34,829 nt of DNA. Origin: a virus. The translations under genes were made by a program, and so were the position numbers. Below the pieces are notes generated by a model, which searched no databases, had not been told where the DNA came from, and worked only from the letters and a program-made list of their open reading frames with translations. Where the stretch lies: positions 1-34,829 of the IMG/VR virus record IMGVR_UViG_3300032797_000006, one strand, 5' to 3'. Below, piece after piece: positions 14,110-22,614 of the stretch. The stretch's first letter is position 1, and every line of letters begins with the position of its first letter.

Positions 14110-14907
14110 ATGAGTGGAACACAAAGATTGCTTGACGATGGAACAGTTGCAACAGGCGTAGTTATATTCAACCAAGATGGTAGTATTGCCGGAGAAGATC
14201 CATCTAGCACAAGGGTAACGGTTCTTGGGCGATGTTCCGATGTTGATAATATCCTACGTTCTGTTTGGGATGGCCCTACGGCTTTATATGTTGCCCCGAC
14301 TGCTCCTATTCAAATGCAAGTTGTTTCTACCTCAGCCGCCGATGCTTCCACAGGAACTGGTATACGTAAAATCGAGATTTATTATTTAGACACTAATTAC
14401 AATCAAAAAATAGAAATTTTGGCGCTTACTGGCGTTACTCCTGTCTTGACAGTTGCCACTAATATATTGAGAGTTAATAATGTTAGAGCCACAGAGACAG
14501 GAACGGGACTTGTTGCCGCTGGTACTATCTCATTGCAAGCAGTTGGTGGGGCGGTGACATATGGACTAATATCAGTAGGGCGCAATATGTCGAGAACTGG
14601 AATTTATACAGTTCCAGACGGATACAAGTTCAAAATAGATCAATGGCAGTTATCTACCGGCGCTGTTACAGGTTCGCATTTCACACAAATGACATTGTTA
14701 TCCACTTCTGCTGATGGCGTATTAGCCCCAGGTTTGTTGATACCGATTGACGAGCAAGGTACTTTAAATAATGGTCTTGTAATTAATTACTCTTCACCCA
14801 TTACACTACCGCCTAGAACCGATATTTCAATGGCTGTAATTAGTGATTCTAGTTCTGCTAATGTTGTTGCCCTTGGCACATTCATGGGAACTTTGCAAGC
14901 GGTATAA
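14110..14907 (+). CDS. Putative virion structural protein, beta-rich (265 aa)
   Basis: I cannot name the family. The sequence is almost entirely short beta strands with Thr/Val/Ala-rich loops ('STSAADASTGTGIRKIEIYY', 'LTGVTPVLTVATNILRVNNV'), few charges and no Cys, as in capsid-decorating or fibre-like proteins. Position between the gpF-like head protein and the protease suggests a head component. A good ribosome binding site (GAGGTG) precedes the ATG. A decoration protein and a head fibre are both possible. Confidence 0.65.
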   Translation: MSGTQRLLDDGTVATGVVIFNQDGSIAGEDPSSTRVTVLGRCSDVDNILRSVWDGPTALYVAPTAPIQMQVVSTSAADASTGTGIRKIEIYYLDTNYNQKIEILALTGVTPVLTVATNILRVNNVRATETGTGLVAAGTISLQAVGGAVTYGLISVGRNMSRTGIYTVPDGYKFKIDQWQLSTGAVTGSHFTQMTLLSTSADGVLAPGLLIPIDEQGTLNNGLVINYSSPITLPPRTDISMAVISDSSSANVVALGTFMGTLQAV

Positions 14908-14952
14908 AATTTTCTTGCGTTAATTAAGATAAAATATTAGCATGGTGCCACT

Positions 14953-16221
14953 ATGATAAAATTAGCATTAGATAAATCATTGCGAACTATTGATGAAGAT
15001 GGGCGCTTGCATGTCGCTAAATCTCATATCTCAAAAGCAACTGTGAATCCGTATTATGGTAGTGAAATACCAGATTTTGAAGGATTAGGACTTGTTGCCG
15101 ATAAAGTTTATTATTTGCTACGTGAACCCAAAGAGCTTGAAAAGGCCGCGCCAACATTTGCTAGACTGCCGATATTATCAGAGCATGTTCCAGTAACAGT
15201 GGACGCACCTCAACCGGATTTGGTAATAGGCGCTATTGGTTCTGATGTGAGTTTTGATTCTCCATATCTCGATGCTGATTTGTGTTTTTGGGATGCAACA
15301 GCGATTGCAAGTATTGACACTGATACAGCAAAAGAGCTTTCTTGCGCGTATAGATATGTACCTATTATGCAATCAGGTACTTTTGAAGGTATGGTATATG
15401 ATGGGATAATGACCGATATCAGGGGCAATCATCTTGCGCTTGTAGAATTTGGAAGGGCTGGAAGCGATATAGTAGTAGCAGACCATAAAACAGTCAAGGA
15501 GGCTGGCAAAATGAAAATGACGAAGTTGGGAAAAGCCCTCTTTGTAGCTATTGGGGCTGTTGCTCCTAAAATTGCTACAGATTCGGCGCTCGGTGCCATT
15601 GTTGGTTCCGTCAGTAAAAAGAAGTTTAACAAAGAAGGCATTAAGGGAAAGATTATGGCTCTTGATGTCGAACTCGACCCGCAACAATTAGATAACATTA
15701 TTGATGCGTTGCTTGACGTTGAACAGGAGCCAGAAGTCAAACCAGTTGTTGCACCAGAAAAAGAAGAGATTGGAGAAGATGAAAGCCCAGTTGAAAAGCT
15801 AAAAGCACTTCTTGCGGGTAAAGTAGATGAAAGCATTATTGAAGAGGCATGTAAACTGTTTGAAATTCCAGCTAAAGATGAAAAAGAAAATATGGAAGAA
15901 ATCGCAGAAAAGTCTAGCAAACCAATTGATGTTAAAGCCGCAATGGATGGACTTCGCAAAGAAATGAAAGCGGCAGAACAGGCAAGGCGTGACGTTGCCA
16001 CTGTTGTTGGTGATGTATTTGCACTGGATAAAGCCGCAGACATTTATGCTTTTGCGCTTGACCATATGGGCGTGGATTATAAAGGTGTAACTGGTGATGC
16101 CGCACTATCTGCATTGTTTCGTGTTGCTTCTAATAAACCAGCCGCACCAATACGCATTGCCGCCGATGGTGATGCACTTGGTAAACAATTTCCGGGGGCC
16201 ATGCGCTTCCGCAACGCTTAG
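14953..16221 (+). CDS. Prohead protease/scaffold fusion (DUF2213 family)
   Basis: The N-terminal ~190 residues match DUF2213, a predicted prohead serine protease: 'LPILSEHVPV' contains the candidate catalytic His, 'KELSCAYRY' the Ser, and 'GIMTDIRGNHLALVEFGRAG' the characteristic end of the domain. The remaining ~230 residues are acidic and helical ('KEEIGEDESPVEKLKALLAG', 'KSSKPIDVKAAMDGLRKEMK'), as in scaffolds cleaved during capsid maturation. A combined protease-scaffold is common in this gene order. It is followed by cement and major capsid genes. An internal ATG at 15511 (MKMTKLGKALF, after AAGGAGG at 15497-15503) could give a scaffold-only product. Confidence 0.85.
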   Translation: MIKLALDKSLRTIDEDGRLHVAKSHISKATVNPYYGSEIPDFEGLGLVADKVYYLLREPKELEKAAPTFARLPILSEHVPVTVDAPQPDLVIGAIGSDVSFDSPYLDADLCFWDATAIASIDTDTAKELSCAYRYVPIMQSGTFEGMVYDGIMTDIRGNHLALVEFGRAGSDIVVADHKTVKEAGKMKMTKLGKALFVAIGAVAPKIATDSALGAIVGSVSKKKFNKEGIKGKIMALDVELDPQQLDNIIDALLDVEQEPEVKPVVAPEKEEIGEDESPVEKLKALLAGKVDESIIEEACKLFEIPAKDEKENMEEIAEKSSKPIDVKAAMDGLRKEMKAAEQARRDVATVVGDVFALDKAADIYAFALDHMGVDYKGVTGDAALSALFRVASNKPAAPIRIAADGDALGKQFPGAMRFRNA

Positions 16222-16233
16222 GGAGGATTTAAT

Positions 16234-17133
16234 ATGTTTCAGAGAACCGTTAATCTCACACCTGCACCAGCCGTAGCAGGGGATTTTGCTTCTGCAAATC
16301 CTCGCGCTTCTGTGCTGGCTGGCCCCGGTGGGCTTGTTGCAGGTTCCGCTGGTGTAACTGTTGCCCGTTTTGGCTGGATTGATGATGATGATGTCACCGT
16401 TCGCAGTTATGGCACACAGGCAACTGCACCACATGGTTTTGTCCATCGTGAACAACAGGCACTTATTACCACTTATCTTGCAGAAGCAAGCAACCTGATT
16501 CCGGCTGGTTTGCCCGTTACACTCTCAAATGAGGGTGATTATTGGGCACTAGTAACCGGTTCAACTGCCGCAACGCGCGGCGCTACTGTATATGCTACTT
16601 ATGATACGGGCGCAATCACAATCGGTTCTGCCGCTACCGGTGCAAGCACTACTGCATCTATTGGCGCAACTTTTACCGCTTCCGGTTCTGGTACCAATTT
16701 GACAGTATCAGCAGTTACTGGTCTTATCAGCATTGGTGATACACTTGGTACTGTTTCCGGTATTCCTGCCGGTATAACTATTGTATCTCAGACTAGCGGC
16801 ACAACTGGCGGGGCTGGTGTTTATGTAACCAGTGTGGCTACTACTATCAGTGCATCAACCGCGACTTGCTTTGGTACTGTTCTGAATGTAACTGCTGTTG
16901 GTTCTGGTACAGTTCTTGTCGGCGCGCCCGTTAGTTCACCTTCTGGGGCTGTTATTTCTTCACAGATCAGCGGTGCAATTGGTGGCATTGGTCTTTATCG
17001 CCTTGATACTGCTGCAACGTCATACACTGCATCAGGAACAATTACCACAACTGGCGGTGTAGCAACTGCATTTAAATGTGGAGGCAATGCCGCTGTTGGC
17101 GAACTCGTTAAAATTACCACATGGGGGGATTAA
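16234..17133 (+). CDS. Structural cement protein (Gp24-like) with duplicated beta modules
   Basis: The N-terminal half ('VNLTPAPAVAGDFASANPRA', 'GWIDDDD', 'PHGFVHREQQALI', 'AGLPVTL', 'GDYWALV') matches capsid cement proteins that sit between DUF2213 and the DUF2184 capsid protein. From about residue 140 there is an insert of two related modules, one around 'GSGTNLTVSAVTG...GIPAGITIVSQTSG' and one around 'GTVLNVTAVGSGT...ISSQISGAIGGIGLY', before the C-terminal 'AVGELVKITTWG' strand closes the cement domain. The modules resemble the Gly/Thr/Ser-rich repeats found in many phage virion proteins. A strong ribosome binding site (GGGAGG) is present. Confidence 0.8.
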   Translation: MFQRTVNLTPAPAVAGDFASANPRASVLAGPGGLVAGSAGVTVARFGWIDDDDVTVRSYGTQATAPHGFVHREQQALITTYLAEASNLIPAGLPVTLSNEGDYWALVTGSTAATRGATVYATYDTGAITIGSAATGASTTASIGATFTASGSGTNLTVSAVTGLISIGDTLGTVSGIPAGITIVSQTSGTTGGAGVYVTSVATTISASTATCFGTVLNVTAVGSGTVLVGAPVSSPSGAVISSQISGAIGGIGLYRLDTAATSYTASGTITTTGGVATAFKCGGNAAVGELVKITTWGD

Positions 17134-17138
17134 CAAAC

Positions 17139-18164
17139 ATGAGCACTTTTTCTGAACTGGCAAGCCGCGCAGGTGTCCATTTTATGGGCGTTAATCCGGG
17201 CTTGCAGAAACCAAACATTGCATTTGATTATTCGATTGCAATGGACGCGCAACCGTCACTGGTAACTGTAAGCAACTCTGGTATACCTGCATTTCTATCA
17301 ACTTACATTGACCCGAAATTGATTGATATTCTGGTATCGCCAATGAAAGCCGCCGAGGTTGTTGGGGGCGAAGTTAAAAAAGGCGATTGGACTACACAGA
17401 CTGCAATGTTTCCGGTAATTGAATCCACTGGTGAAGTATCGTCATATGGCGATTATTCTGAAAATGGAAGAGCTGGAATTAATGCCAACTTTCCGCAACG
17501 CCAGAGTTATCATTATCAGGTATTGACTCAGTGGGGTGAAAAAGAACTTGAAATAGCTGGTCTTGCCCGTATTGATTATGCCAACAGATTGAACATTGCT
17601 TCTATTCTAACACTGAACAAGTTCCAGAATAGAACATATTTCTTTGGCGTAGCTGGATTGCAGAACTATGGTTTGCTGAATGACCCTAGCCTTTCCGCTG
17701 CTATCGTGCCAACTACCAAAACTGCCGGTGGCACTACATGGGCCGTTGCAACTGCCGTAGAAATCAACAACGATATCCAGAAACTTTACAAACAGTTGCA
17801 AACTCAGGCCGGTGGCTTGATTGAACTTGATACGCCAATGACTTTGGCAATGTCTCCATCTTCTGAGGTTTATCTGACTAAAACTACTGACTTCAATGTC
17901 AATGTGTCGGATATCCTCAAAAAGAACTTTCCTAACCTCAAGATTGTAACGGCTCCAGAGTATTCGACTACATCTGGCGAACTGATACAGCTTCTTGTTG
18001 ATGAATGGGAAGGACAGCGCACTGCTGATACAGCTTTTACCGAAAAGCTTCGTGCGCACCCTATTGTTGTTCAGGCATCCAGTTTTAAACAGAAGAAATC
18101 GCAAGGTACATGGGGTACAATTATTTATCGCCCCGCATTCATTGCACAAATGATTGGAGTATAG
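17139..18164 (+). CDS. Major capsid protein (DUF2184 family)
   Basis: This 341-aa protein matches the DUF2184 major capsid family, with an HK97-like fold expected: 'FDYSIAMDAQPSLVTVSNSG' near the start, 'GVAGLQNYGLLNDPSL' in the middle, 'LAMSPSSEVYLTKTTDFNVN' and a C-terminal 'KKSQGTWGTIIYRPAFIAQM'. The start ATG 17139 lies 6 nt after the cement-gene stop and follows a GGGGGG run; an in-frame ATG at 17121 within the previous gene lacks a ribosome binding site. A strong terminator follows, consistent with a highly expressed gene at the end of the head block. Confidence 0.93.
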   Translation: MSTFSELASRAGVHFMGVNPGLQKPNIAFDYSIAMDAQPSLVTVSNSGIPAFLSTYIDPKLIDILVSPMKAAEVVGGEVKKGDWTTQTAMFPVIESTGEVSSYGDYSENGRAGINANFPQRQSYHYQVLTQWGEKELEIAGLARIDYANRLNIASILTLNKFQNRTYFFGVAGLQNYGLLNDPSLSAAIVPTTKTAGGTTWAVATAVEINNDIQKLYKQLQTQAGGLIELDTPMTLAMSPSSEVYLTKTTDFNVNVSDILKKNFPNLKIVTAPEYSTTSGELIQLLVDEWEGQRTADTAFTEKLRAHPIVVQASSFKQKKSQGTWGTIIYRPAFIAQMIGV

Positions 18165-18172
18165 TATAAAAG

Positions 18173-18194
18173 AGTGGGGGAGCAATCCCCCACT
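18173..18194 (+). terminator. Intrinsic terminator after the major capsid gene
   Basis: AGTGGGGG (18173-18180) pairs perfectly with CCCCCACT (18187-18194) around AGCAAT and is followed by TTATT. The short U-tract may make it leaky, allowing reduced read-through into the connector and tail genes. Confidence 0.8.
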
Positions 18195-18213
18195 TTATTA
18201 AATGGAGGGTGCA

Positions 18214-18597
18214 ATGGGTAGACCGCCTAAAATTCAGGCCGGAGAGGGCCAAAACCAAATAGAAGAGGTGAAAACAATGGCTGATAAAGTAATCATCGGT
18301 TGCAAACTGCCAAATGGTATTATTCTTGAAGTGGGCGATAAATCGAAGCTCATAAAAGGGCTGAATGCCAGTGTAATTATTGGCGCTGACCATGTTACAA
18401 CCGAAGTTGATGCAGAATTTTATGAAGCATGGCTGGCAGATCATAAAGATTTTCCTGCTGTCAAATCCGGCGCAATCTTTGTTGCTAAAACAATAGAAGC
18501 AATCAAAGAAAAAGCAAAAGACCTGAAAAAAGAAAAGACAGGTTTTGAACCAATGCAACAGGACGCAATGGGCGTAAAATCTGCTGATAAGGATTAA
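18214..18597 (+). CDS. Hypothetical protein, possible head/tail-junction component (127 aa)
   Basis: ATG 18214 follows GGAGG by 6 nt. A second start at 18277 (MADKVIIGCKLPNG) also has a good ribosome binding site (AGAGGTG), so two products are possible. The central part 'KVIIGCKLPNGIILEVGDKS' is beta-rich; the C-terminus is Lys-rich and helical. Genes of this type often follow the major capsid gene in DUF2184/DUF4054 phages, but I know no function. Confidence 0.6.
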   Translation: MGRPPKIQAGEGQNQIEEVKTMADKVIIGCKLPNGIILEVGDKSKLIKGLNASVIIGADHVTTEVDAEFYEAWLADHKDFPAVKSGAIFVAKTIEAIKEKAKDLKKEKTGFEPMQQDAMGVKSADKD

Positions 18598-18602
18598 ATA
18601 AA

Positions 18603-19001
18603 ATGGCCTCAGTCGTATTTGATGCAACAACATTTAAAGCAAGATATCCTGAATTTGTAAATGTGGATAACGGCTTATTGTCGCTCTTTTTCGATGAGGC
18701 CACTTTATATTTATCTAATGCTGATAATAGTCCAGTACAGAATCTTACACGGCGCGCTATGCTTTTGAACATGCTTGTTGCTCATATTACGGTAATAAAT
18801 GGCAAAATGAACGCAAATGGCGCTCCTGGCCCCGTGGGTCGCATATCAAGCGCAACTGAGGGGTCAGTATCAATTAGCACAGAATTTCATCTTCCAGGCA
18901 CACATGCGTGGTTTACCCAAAGTCAATACGGTGCTGCTTTCTGGCAAGCAACGGTTTCTTTACGTTCATTTCGATATATTTCGTGTCCGACAAGGTATTA
19001 G
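18603..19001 (+). CDS. Head-tail adaptor (DUF4054 family)
   Basis: This 132-aa protein matches DUF4054: 'FKARYPEFVNVDNGLLSLFF' at the N-terminus, 'NLTRRAMLLNMLVAHI' in the middle, and 'GPVGRISSATEGSVSIS' followed by 'AWFTQSQYGAAFWQAT' near the C-terminus. DUF4054 proteins are small helical head-completion or adaptor proteins attached to the portal. The position after the capsid gene and before the connector genes is the usual one. Confidence 0.85.
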   Translation: MASVVFDATTFKARYPEFVNVDNGLLSLFFDEATLYLSNADNSPVQNLTRRAMLLNMLVAHITVINGKMNANGAPGPVGRISSATEGSVSISTEFHLPGTHAWFTQSQYGAAFWQATVSLRSFRYISCPTRY

Positions 19002-19007
19002 TGCATT

Positions 19008-19454
19008 ATGGATGAAAAAGTATTAAAAATATCAGACAAGATTGAAAAAACTTTGAATGATATTGCAAAGAAAATGGACGCTAATTTAAAAGTAGGATTT
19101 ATGGCTGGTGCAACTTATCCAGATGGCACACCGGTTGCGACAGTGGCATTTTTAAATGAGTTTGGACATGGCGGCATTCATCCAGCACCAGCACGTCCTT
19201 TTTTTCGCAATATGATTAATTCAGAGTCACCTAATTGGGGTGTTAAGATATCAAAACTTGCCAAATCAACTAATTATGATGGTCAAAAAGTGATGAAATT
19301 AATGGGTGAAAATATTAAAGGTGCTTTGATGCAAAGTATTAATGATTTGACTAGTCCACCATTGGCAGAAAGTACAAAAAAAGCAAAAGGTTTTGATAAA
19401 CCACTGATTGATTCAGCACATATGCTTAATTCAATTACATACGAGGTAAAATAA
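19008..19454 (+). CDS. Tail completion / HK97 gp10-like connector protein (148 aa)
   Basis: The region 'NLKVGFMAGATYPDGTPVAT' and 'VAFLNEFGHGGIHPAPARPF' (about 28-67) is typical of the phage virion-morphogenesis/HK97 gp10-type connectors ('G...NEFG...P.RPF'), followed by a helical region and 'PPLAESTKKAKG' with 'PLIDSAHMLNSI' at the end. It would join the adaptor ring to the tail. The next gene starts immediately after its stop. Confidence 0.8.
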   Translation: MDEKVLKISDKIEKTLNDIAKKMDANLKVGFMAGATYPDGTPVATVAFLNEFGHGGIHPAPARPFFRNMINSESPNWGVKISKLAKSTNYDGQKVMKLMGENIKGALMQSINDLTSPPLAESTKKAKGFDKPLIDSAHMLNSITYEVK

Positions 19455-19691
19455 ATGGAAACAATTTTTTCTGTAACTGAAACCGTAAATACCCCGTTCC
19501 CTGGTTATATTGCTATTGACCATGATGCAGATAAAGGCGAAATACAGGTGACGGTTAAACATAAAGGAAGCCACGCCACAATCGTATCAGTTGTTATTGA
19601 TGAAAATTCATCAATAGATATGGCAAAAGCCATTATGTCTGCAATAGGAAAATTAACTGTAACTGAACGCAAAGCAGTCAAAACGAGATAA
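19455..19691 (+). CDS. Small hypothetical connector-region protein (78 aa)
   Basis: It begins at the base after the previous stop and ends TAATG, overlapping the next start, so it lies in a tightly coupled block. The N-terminal half is beta-rich; the rest is a helix (IDMAKAIMSAIGKLTVTERK). I do not recognise the family. A minor virion or assembly role is inferred from position only. Confidence 0.55.
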   Translation: METIFSVTETVNTPFPGYIAIDHDADKGEIQVTVKHKGSHATIVSVVIDENSSIDMAKAIMSAIGKLTVTERKAVKTR

Positions 19692-20053
19692 TGGATATTC
19701 GGACTATTGCAAATAGCTGTATTAATACAATCAATCCTGATATAAGTGTAACTGTTAAAAAAGCCACAGGTTACACTATTGGAGCTGGTGCGAAGCAAAT
19801 ACCAGCATATACAACATATACTGGTATGGCTCAATTACAGGCGCTTGACGGTAAAGAATTAAAACAGCTTGACGGTCTTAATATTAATGGCACGATAAAA
19901 GGTATTTATTTGCGTGGTGTGCTTGCCGGTGTAATTAGGCCAAATCAGACCGGTGGCGATATAATTCAAATTGGTGCAGAAACATGGTTAGTGGTTAAAG
20001 TTCTTGAAGGCTGGACTGATTGGACAAAATGCGCAATAGTATTGCAGGTATAA
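19691..20053 (+). CDS. Putative head-closure / connector protein (120 aa)
   Basis: The sequence is beta-rich with 'TTYTGMAQLQALDGKELKQL', 'KGIYLRGVLAGVIRPNQTGG' and 'DIIQIGAETWLVVKVLEGW', resembling small phage head-closure proteins encoded between the gp10-like protein and the tail terminator. The assignment rests on gene order and this general pattern. Confidence 0.6.
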   Translation: MDIRTIANSCINTINPDISVTVKKATGYTIGAGAKQIPAYTTYTGMAQLQALDGKELKQLDGLNINGTIKGIYLRGVLAGVIRPNQTGGDIIQIGAETWLVVKVLEGWTDWTKCAIVLQV

Positions 20054-20056
20054 TTA

Positions 20057-20575
20057 ATGGCTAATTATGTAAATTCCATAACTGTCGATAATGTGATAGA
20101 TGCACTTGTTGTATTTGTGACTAAATTTATGCCAACAGGAAGCCATATTGTAAGAGCACAAGTAAATCGGGTACCAATGCCTAAAGTGCCTTGCGCCGTA
20201 TTAACAGAAATGAATCAGACTACTCTGGAATGGCCCACAGCAACTTATGATTATGATCACAATCTTGCATATCTAAAAGGCCCAACGCGTATAGATATTC
20301 AGGTTGATATATATGGACAGGATAATGCAGGGGAAATAGCTAAAGCAGTACAGATGTATTTTCAATCACAATTTGCATATATACTTTTCCCTGAAAATAT
20401 TAGGCCACTATATTCATCTGAACCAATTCAGTCGCCACTTGTAACAGGTGAAGAACAATACGAAAGTAGATGGACATTAACATTGTCTTTGCAGTATAAT
20501 CCTTCATTATCATTACCCATACAATCTGCTAATGCAGATATTACCGTTAATATTTTTCAGGCAGATACAAATTAA
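20057..20575 (+). CDS. Tail terminator / neck protein (172 aa)
   Basis: The pattern 'VIDALVVFVTKFMPTGSHIV', 'VNRVPMPKVPCAVLTEMNQ' and 'TRIDIQVDIYGQDNAGEIAK' matches the phage neck terminator (gp12-like) proteins that precede DUF3383 sheath genes. Such proteins form the ring that ends tail tube polymerisation and joins the tail to the head. It is followed by the sheath gene after 14 nt. Confidence 0.78.
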   Translation: MANYVNSITVDNVIDALVVFVTKFMPTGSHIVRAQVNRVPMPKVPCAVLTEMNQTTLEWPTATYDYDHNLAYLKGPTRIDIQVDIYGQDNAGEIAKAVQMYFQSQFAYILFPENIRPLYSSEPIQSPLVTGEEQYESRWTLTLSLQYNPSLSLPIQSANADITVNIFQADTN

Positions 20576-20589
20576 AAGAGGGGTTAATT

Positions 20590-22065
20590 ATGACAATTCC
20601 AGCAAATAACATTGTTCAAGTCAATCCGGGCGTAGTTGGTTCAGGCGGTTCACCGCTTGCGCTTAACGGTGTCATTATGACTAAAAACACGCTATTACCA
20701 ACCGCGTCAGTTAGATCGTTTGCAAGCGCAGATGCAGTAAGTGATTTTTTTGGGCCTTCATCTACCGAATATTCACTCTCACAGGTTTATTTCCTTGGCT
20801 TTGATAATTCAACAATTAAACCAGGCACTTTGTTTTTTGCTCCTTATGTTGATGCAAATAGAGCCGCATGGATTCAATCGGGTTCGTTGGCAAGTTTGGG
20901 GCTTACTGGATTGCAAGCACTTTCTGGCACATTGATTTTGACTGTTGACGGAACTCTTGCAACTTCTTCGTCAATTAGCCTTGCAACTGCAACAAGTTTT
21001 TCCGATGCTGCCACAAAGATTACCGCAGGGTTTACCGGTCAAGTGACTTGTACTTGGAATGCTGTAAACAGCACCTTTACGTTGACATCAGCCACAACTG
21101 GCGCATTGTCTAGTGTAACTTATGCAACTGGTACACTTTCCACGGGGCTGAAATTTACATCTGCTACAGGTGCTATACTTTCGCAGGGTGCTGTCGCAAA
21201 TACACCAGCAACGGCAATGGATATGCTAAAATCCAAAACCCAGAATTGGGTTGACTTTATGACCCTGTTTGAACCGGATATTGATGACAAAACAGCTTTT
21301 GCAGTTTGGACAAATGCACAAAATCAGCGTTATGCTTATATTGTATGGGACACTGATGCACAGGCCATAGTTAATGGCTCTACTGCTTGTTTTGGTGCCG
21401 TTGCTAAAGCCGCTGAATATGATGGAGTTGTGCCGGTTTATAATACTGCCAATCTTGCGGCCTTTGTTCTTGGTAGCGTAGCATCAATTGATTTTAGCCG
21501 AGTGAATGGGCGTATCACAACTGCGTTTAAATCACAATCAGGTTTTATTCCAACTGTAACTGATGAACAGATTGCCGCAAATCTTCTTGCAAATGGGTAT
21601 AGCTTTTATGGTTCTTATGCAACTGCAAATGATACATTCAATTTCTTTTATAATGGACAGATGACAGGTCGTTGGTTGTGGCTTGATACTTTTGTTGACC
21701 AGGTATATCTTAATTCACAGTTTCAGCTTGCATTGATGACTCTTGTTACAGGTGTAGGCGCTATTGCATACAATGAAAGTGGTTATGGTCTCATCAGGGC
21801 CGCAATGCTTGACCCGATTAATGCAGCGCTTAATTTTGGCAGTATTCGTACAGGCATCACAATGTCTGAACAGCAGAAAGCCGTTGTTAATCAGGCCGCA
21901 GGGCGTGATGTTTCAAGCATTATTGAACAGCAGGGATATTATTTGCAGATTCTTGACCCTGGCGCAATAGTCCGAGGTCAGCGCGGAACACCGATTGTCA
22001 ATTTCTGGTTTACAGATGGCGGGGCAGTTCAAAAAATCACTGTTGCCTCAGTGGATATTATTTAA
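20590..22065 (+). CDS. Contractile tail sheath protein (DUF3383 family)
   Basis: This 491-aa protein matches DUF3383 sheath proteins. The N-terminus 'VVGSGGSPLALNGVIMTKN' and 'FGPSSTEYSLSQVYFLGFDN' are followed by an inserted beta domain (about residues 105-205; 'LSGTLILTVDGTLATSSSIS' to 'TGAILSQGA'). The conserved core includes 'QNWVDFMTLFEPD', 'FSRVNGRITTAFKSQSGF' and 'TGRWLWLDTFVDQVYLNSQF'. The C-terminal strand 'QRGTPIVNFWFTDGGAVQKI' would take part in sheath-sheath handshakes. It shows that the tail is contractile. A ribosome binding site (GAGGGG) precedes the ATG. Confidence 0.92.
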   Translation: MTIPANNIVQVNPGVVGSGGSPLALNGVIMTKNTLLPTASVRSFASADAVSDFFGPSSTEYSLSQVYFLGFDNSTIKPGTLFFAPYVDANRAAWIQSGSLASLGLTGLQALSGTLILTVDGTLATSSSISLATATSFSDAATKITAGFTGQVTCTWNAVNSTFTLTSATTGALSSVTYATGTLSTGLKFTSATGAILSQGAVANTPATAMDMLKSKTQNWVDFMTLFEPDIDDKTAFAVWTNAQNQRYAYIVWDTDAQAIVNGSTACFGAVAKAAEYDGVVPVYNTANLAAFVLGSVASIDFSRVNGRITTAFKSQSGFIPTVTDEQIAANLLANGYSFYGSYATANDTFNFFYNGQMTGRWLWLDTFVDQVYLNSQFQLALMTLVTGVGAIAYNESGYGLIRAAMLDPINAALNFGSIRTGITMSEQQKAVVNQAAGRDVSSIIEQQGYYLQILDPGAIVRGQRGTPIVNFWFTDGGAVQKITVASVDII

Positions 22066-22077
22066 GGAGCGTATAAA

Positions 22078-22515
22078 ATGAGCGATACCACGATTACCAG
22101 TGCTAACAGTGTTTTTACTTTGACTATTCCAAGCCTTTTCCCTGTACCAGTACAGCTACAGGGATATGCTGCAGATCGTGCTTTTACAACAGAAGCAACG
22201 CAGATGGCTGAAATTCAAATGGGTGTTGATGGTCGCATGACTGCTGGTTACACTCCTATGCCCGTTAAACAGACTATTACGCTTCAAGCTGATAGTCCTA
22301 GCAAGGATATTTTTACAATTCTTGTAACAGCCATGAAAACAGCAAGAGAGGTATTTTATCTTAATGGCAACATTTCCTTGCCTTCTACTGGTGAAACTTT
22401 TGCCATGACAAGGGGCATATTGGATACAGCAAAACAGGTGCCCGATGCACAAAAAGTGCTACAGCCACTTGATTATACAATCACATGGAAAAGGGTAGAT
22501 CGTTCTATCCTGTAA
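22078..22515 (+). CDS. Tail tube protein (145 aa)
   Basis: A small beta-rich protein directly after the sheath, the invariant position of the tube protein. Features include 'FTLTIPSLFPVPVQLQGYAA', 'MAEIQMGVDGRMTAGYTPMP' and 'VKQTITLQADSPS', as in DUF3277-like tube proteins of sheath-encoding phages. Multiple hexameric rings would line the tail. A terminator follows, as expected for a highly expressed pair. Confidence 0.85.
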   Translation: MSDTTITSANSVFTLTIPSLFPVPVQLQGYAADRAFTTEATQMAEIQMGVDGRMTAGYTPMPVKQTITLQADSPSKDIFTILVTAMKTAREVFYLNGNISLPSTGETFAMTRGILDTAKQVPDAQKVLQPLDYTITWKRVDRSIL

Positions 22516-22521
22516 AACCAT

Positions 22522-22577
22522 ACCGGATGCTAGGTTGATCACCGAAAAAGGCGCACTCTCCCGCCCCCGCATCCGGT
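22522..22577 (+). terminator. Intrinsic terminator after sheath/tube genes
   Basis: ACCGGATGC (22522-22530) pairs perfectly with GCATCCGGT (22569-22577), followed by CTTTTTGG. The 38-nt loop is long. It separates the abundant sheath/tube transcripts from the chaperone and tape-measure genes. Confidence 0.7.
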
Positions 22578-22614
22578 CTTTTTGGAGACTTTGACACAGA
22601 GAGAGGTATCAATC

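Noticed and set aside
14908-14952. Promoter before the protease gene (TTGCGT ... TATTAG)
   Set aside because: The spacing is 14 nt and both boxes are weak; genes on both sides belong to one head operon.
15429-16043. Long minus-strand frame opposite the protease/scaffold
   Set aside because: Its translation is Ser/Ala/Thr-rich low-complexity sequence with no motifs; it is the complement of an Ala/Lys/Glu-rich coding region and all neighbouring genes are on the + strand.
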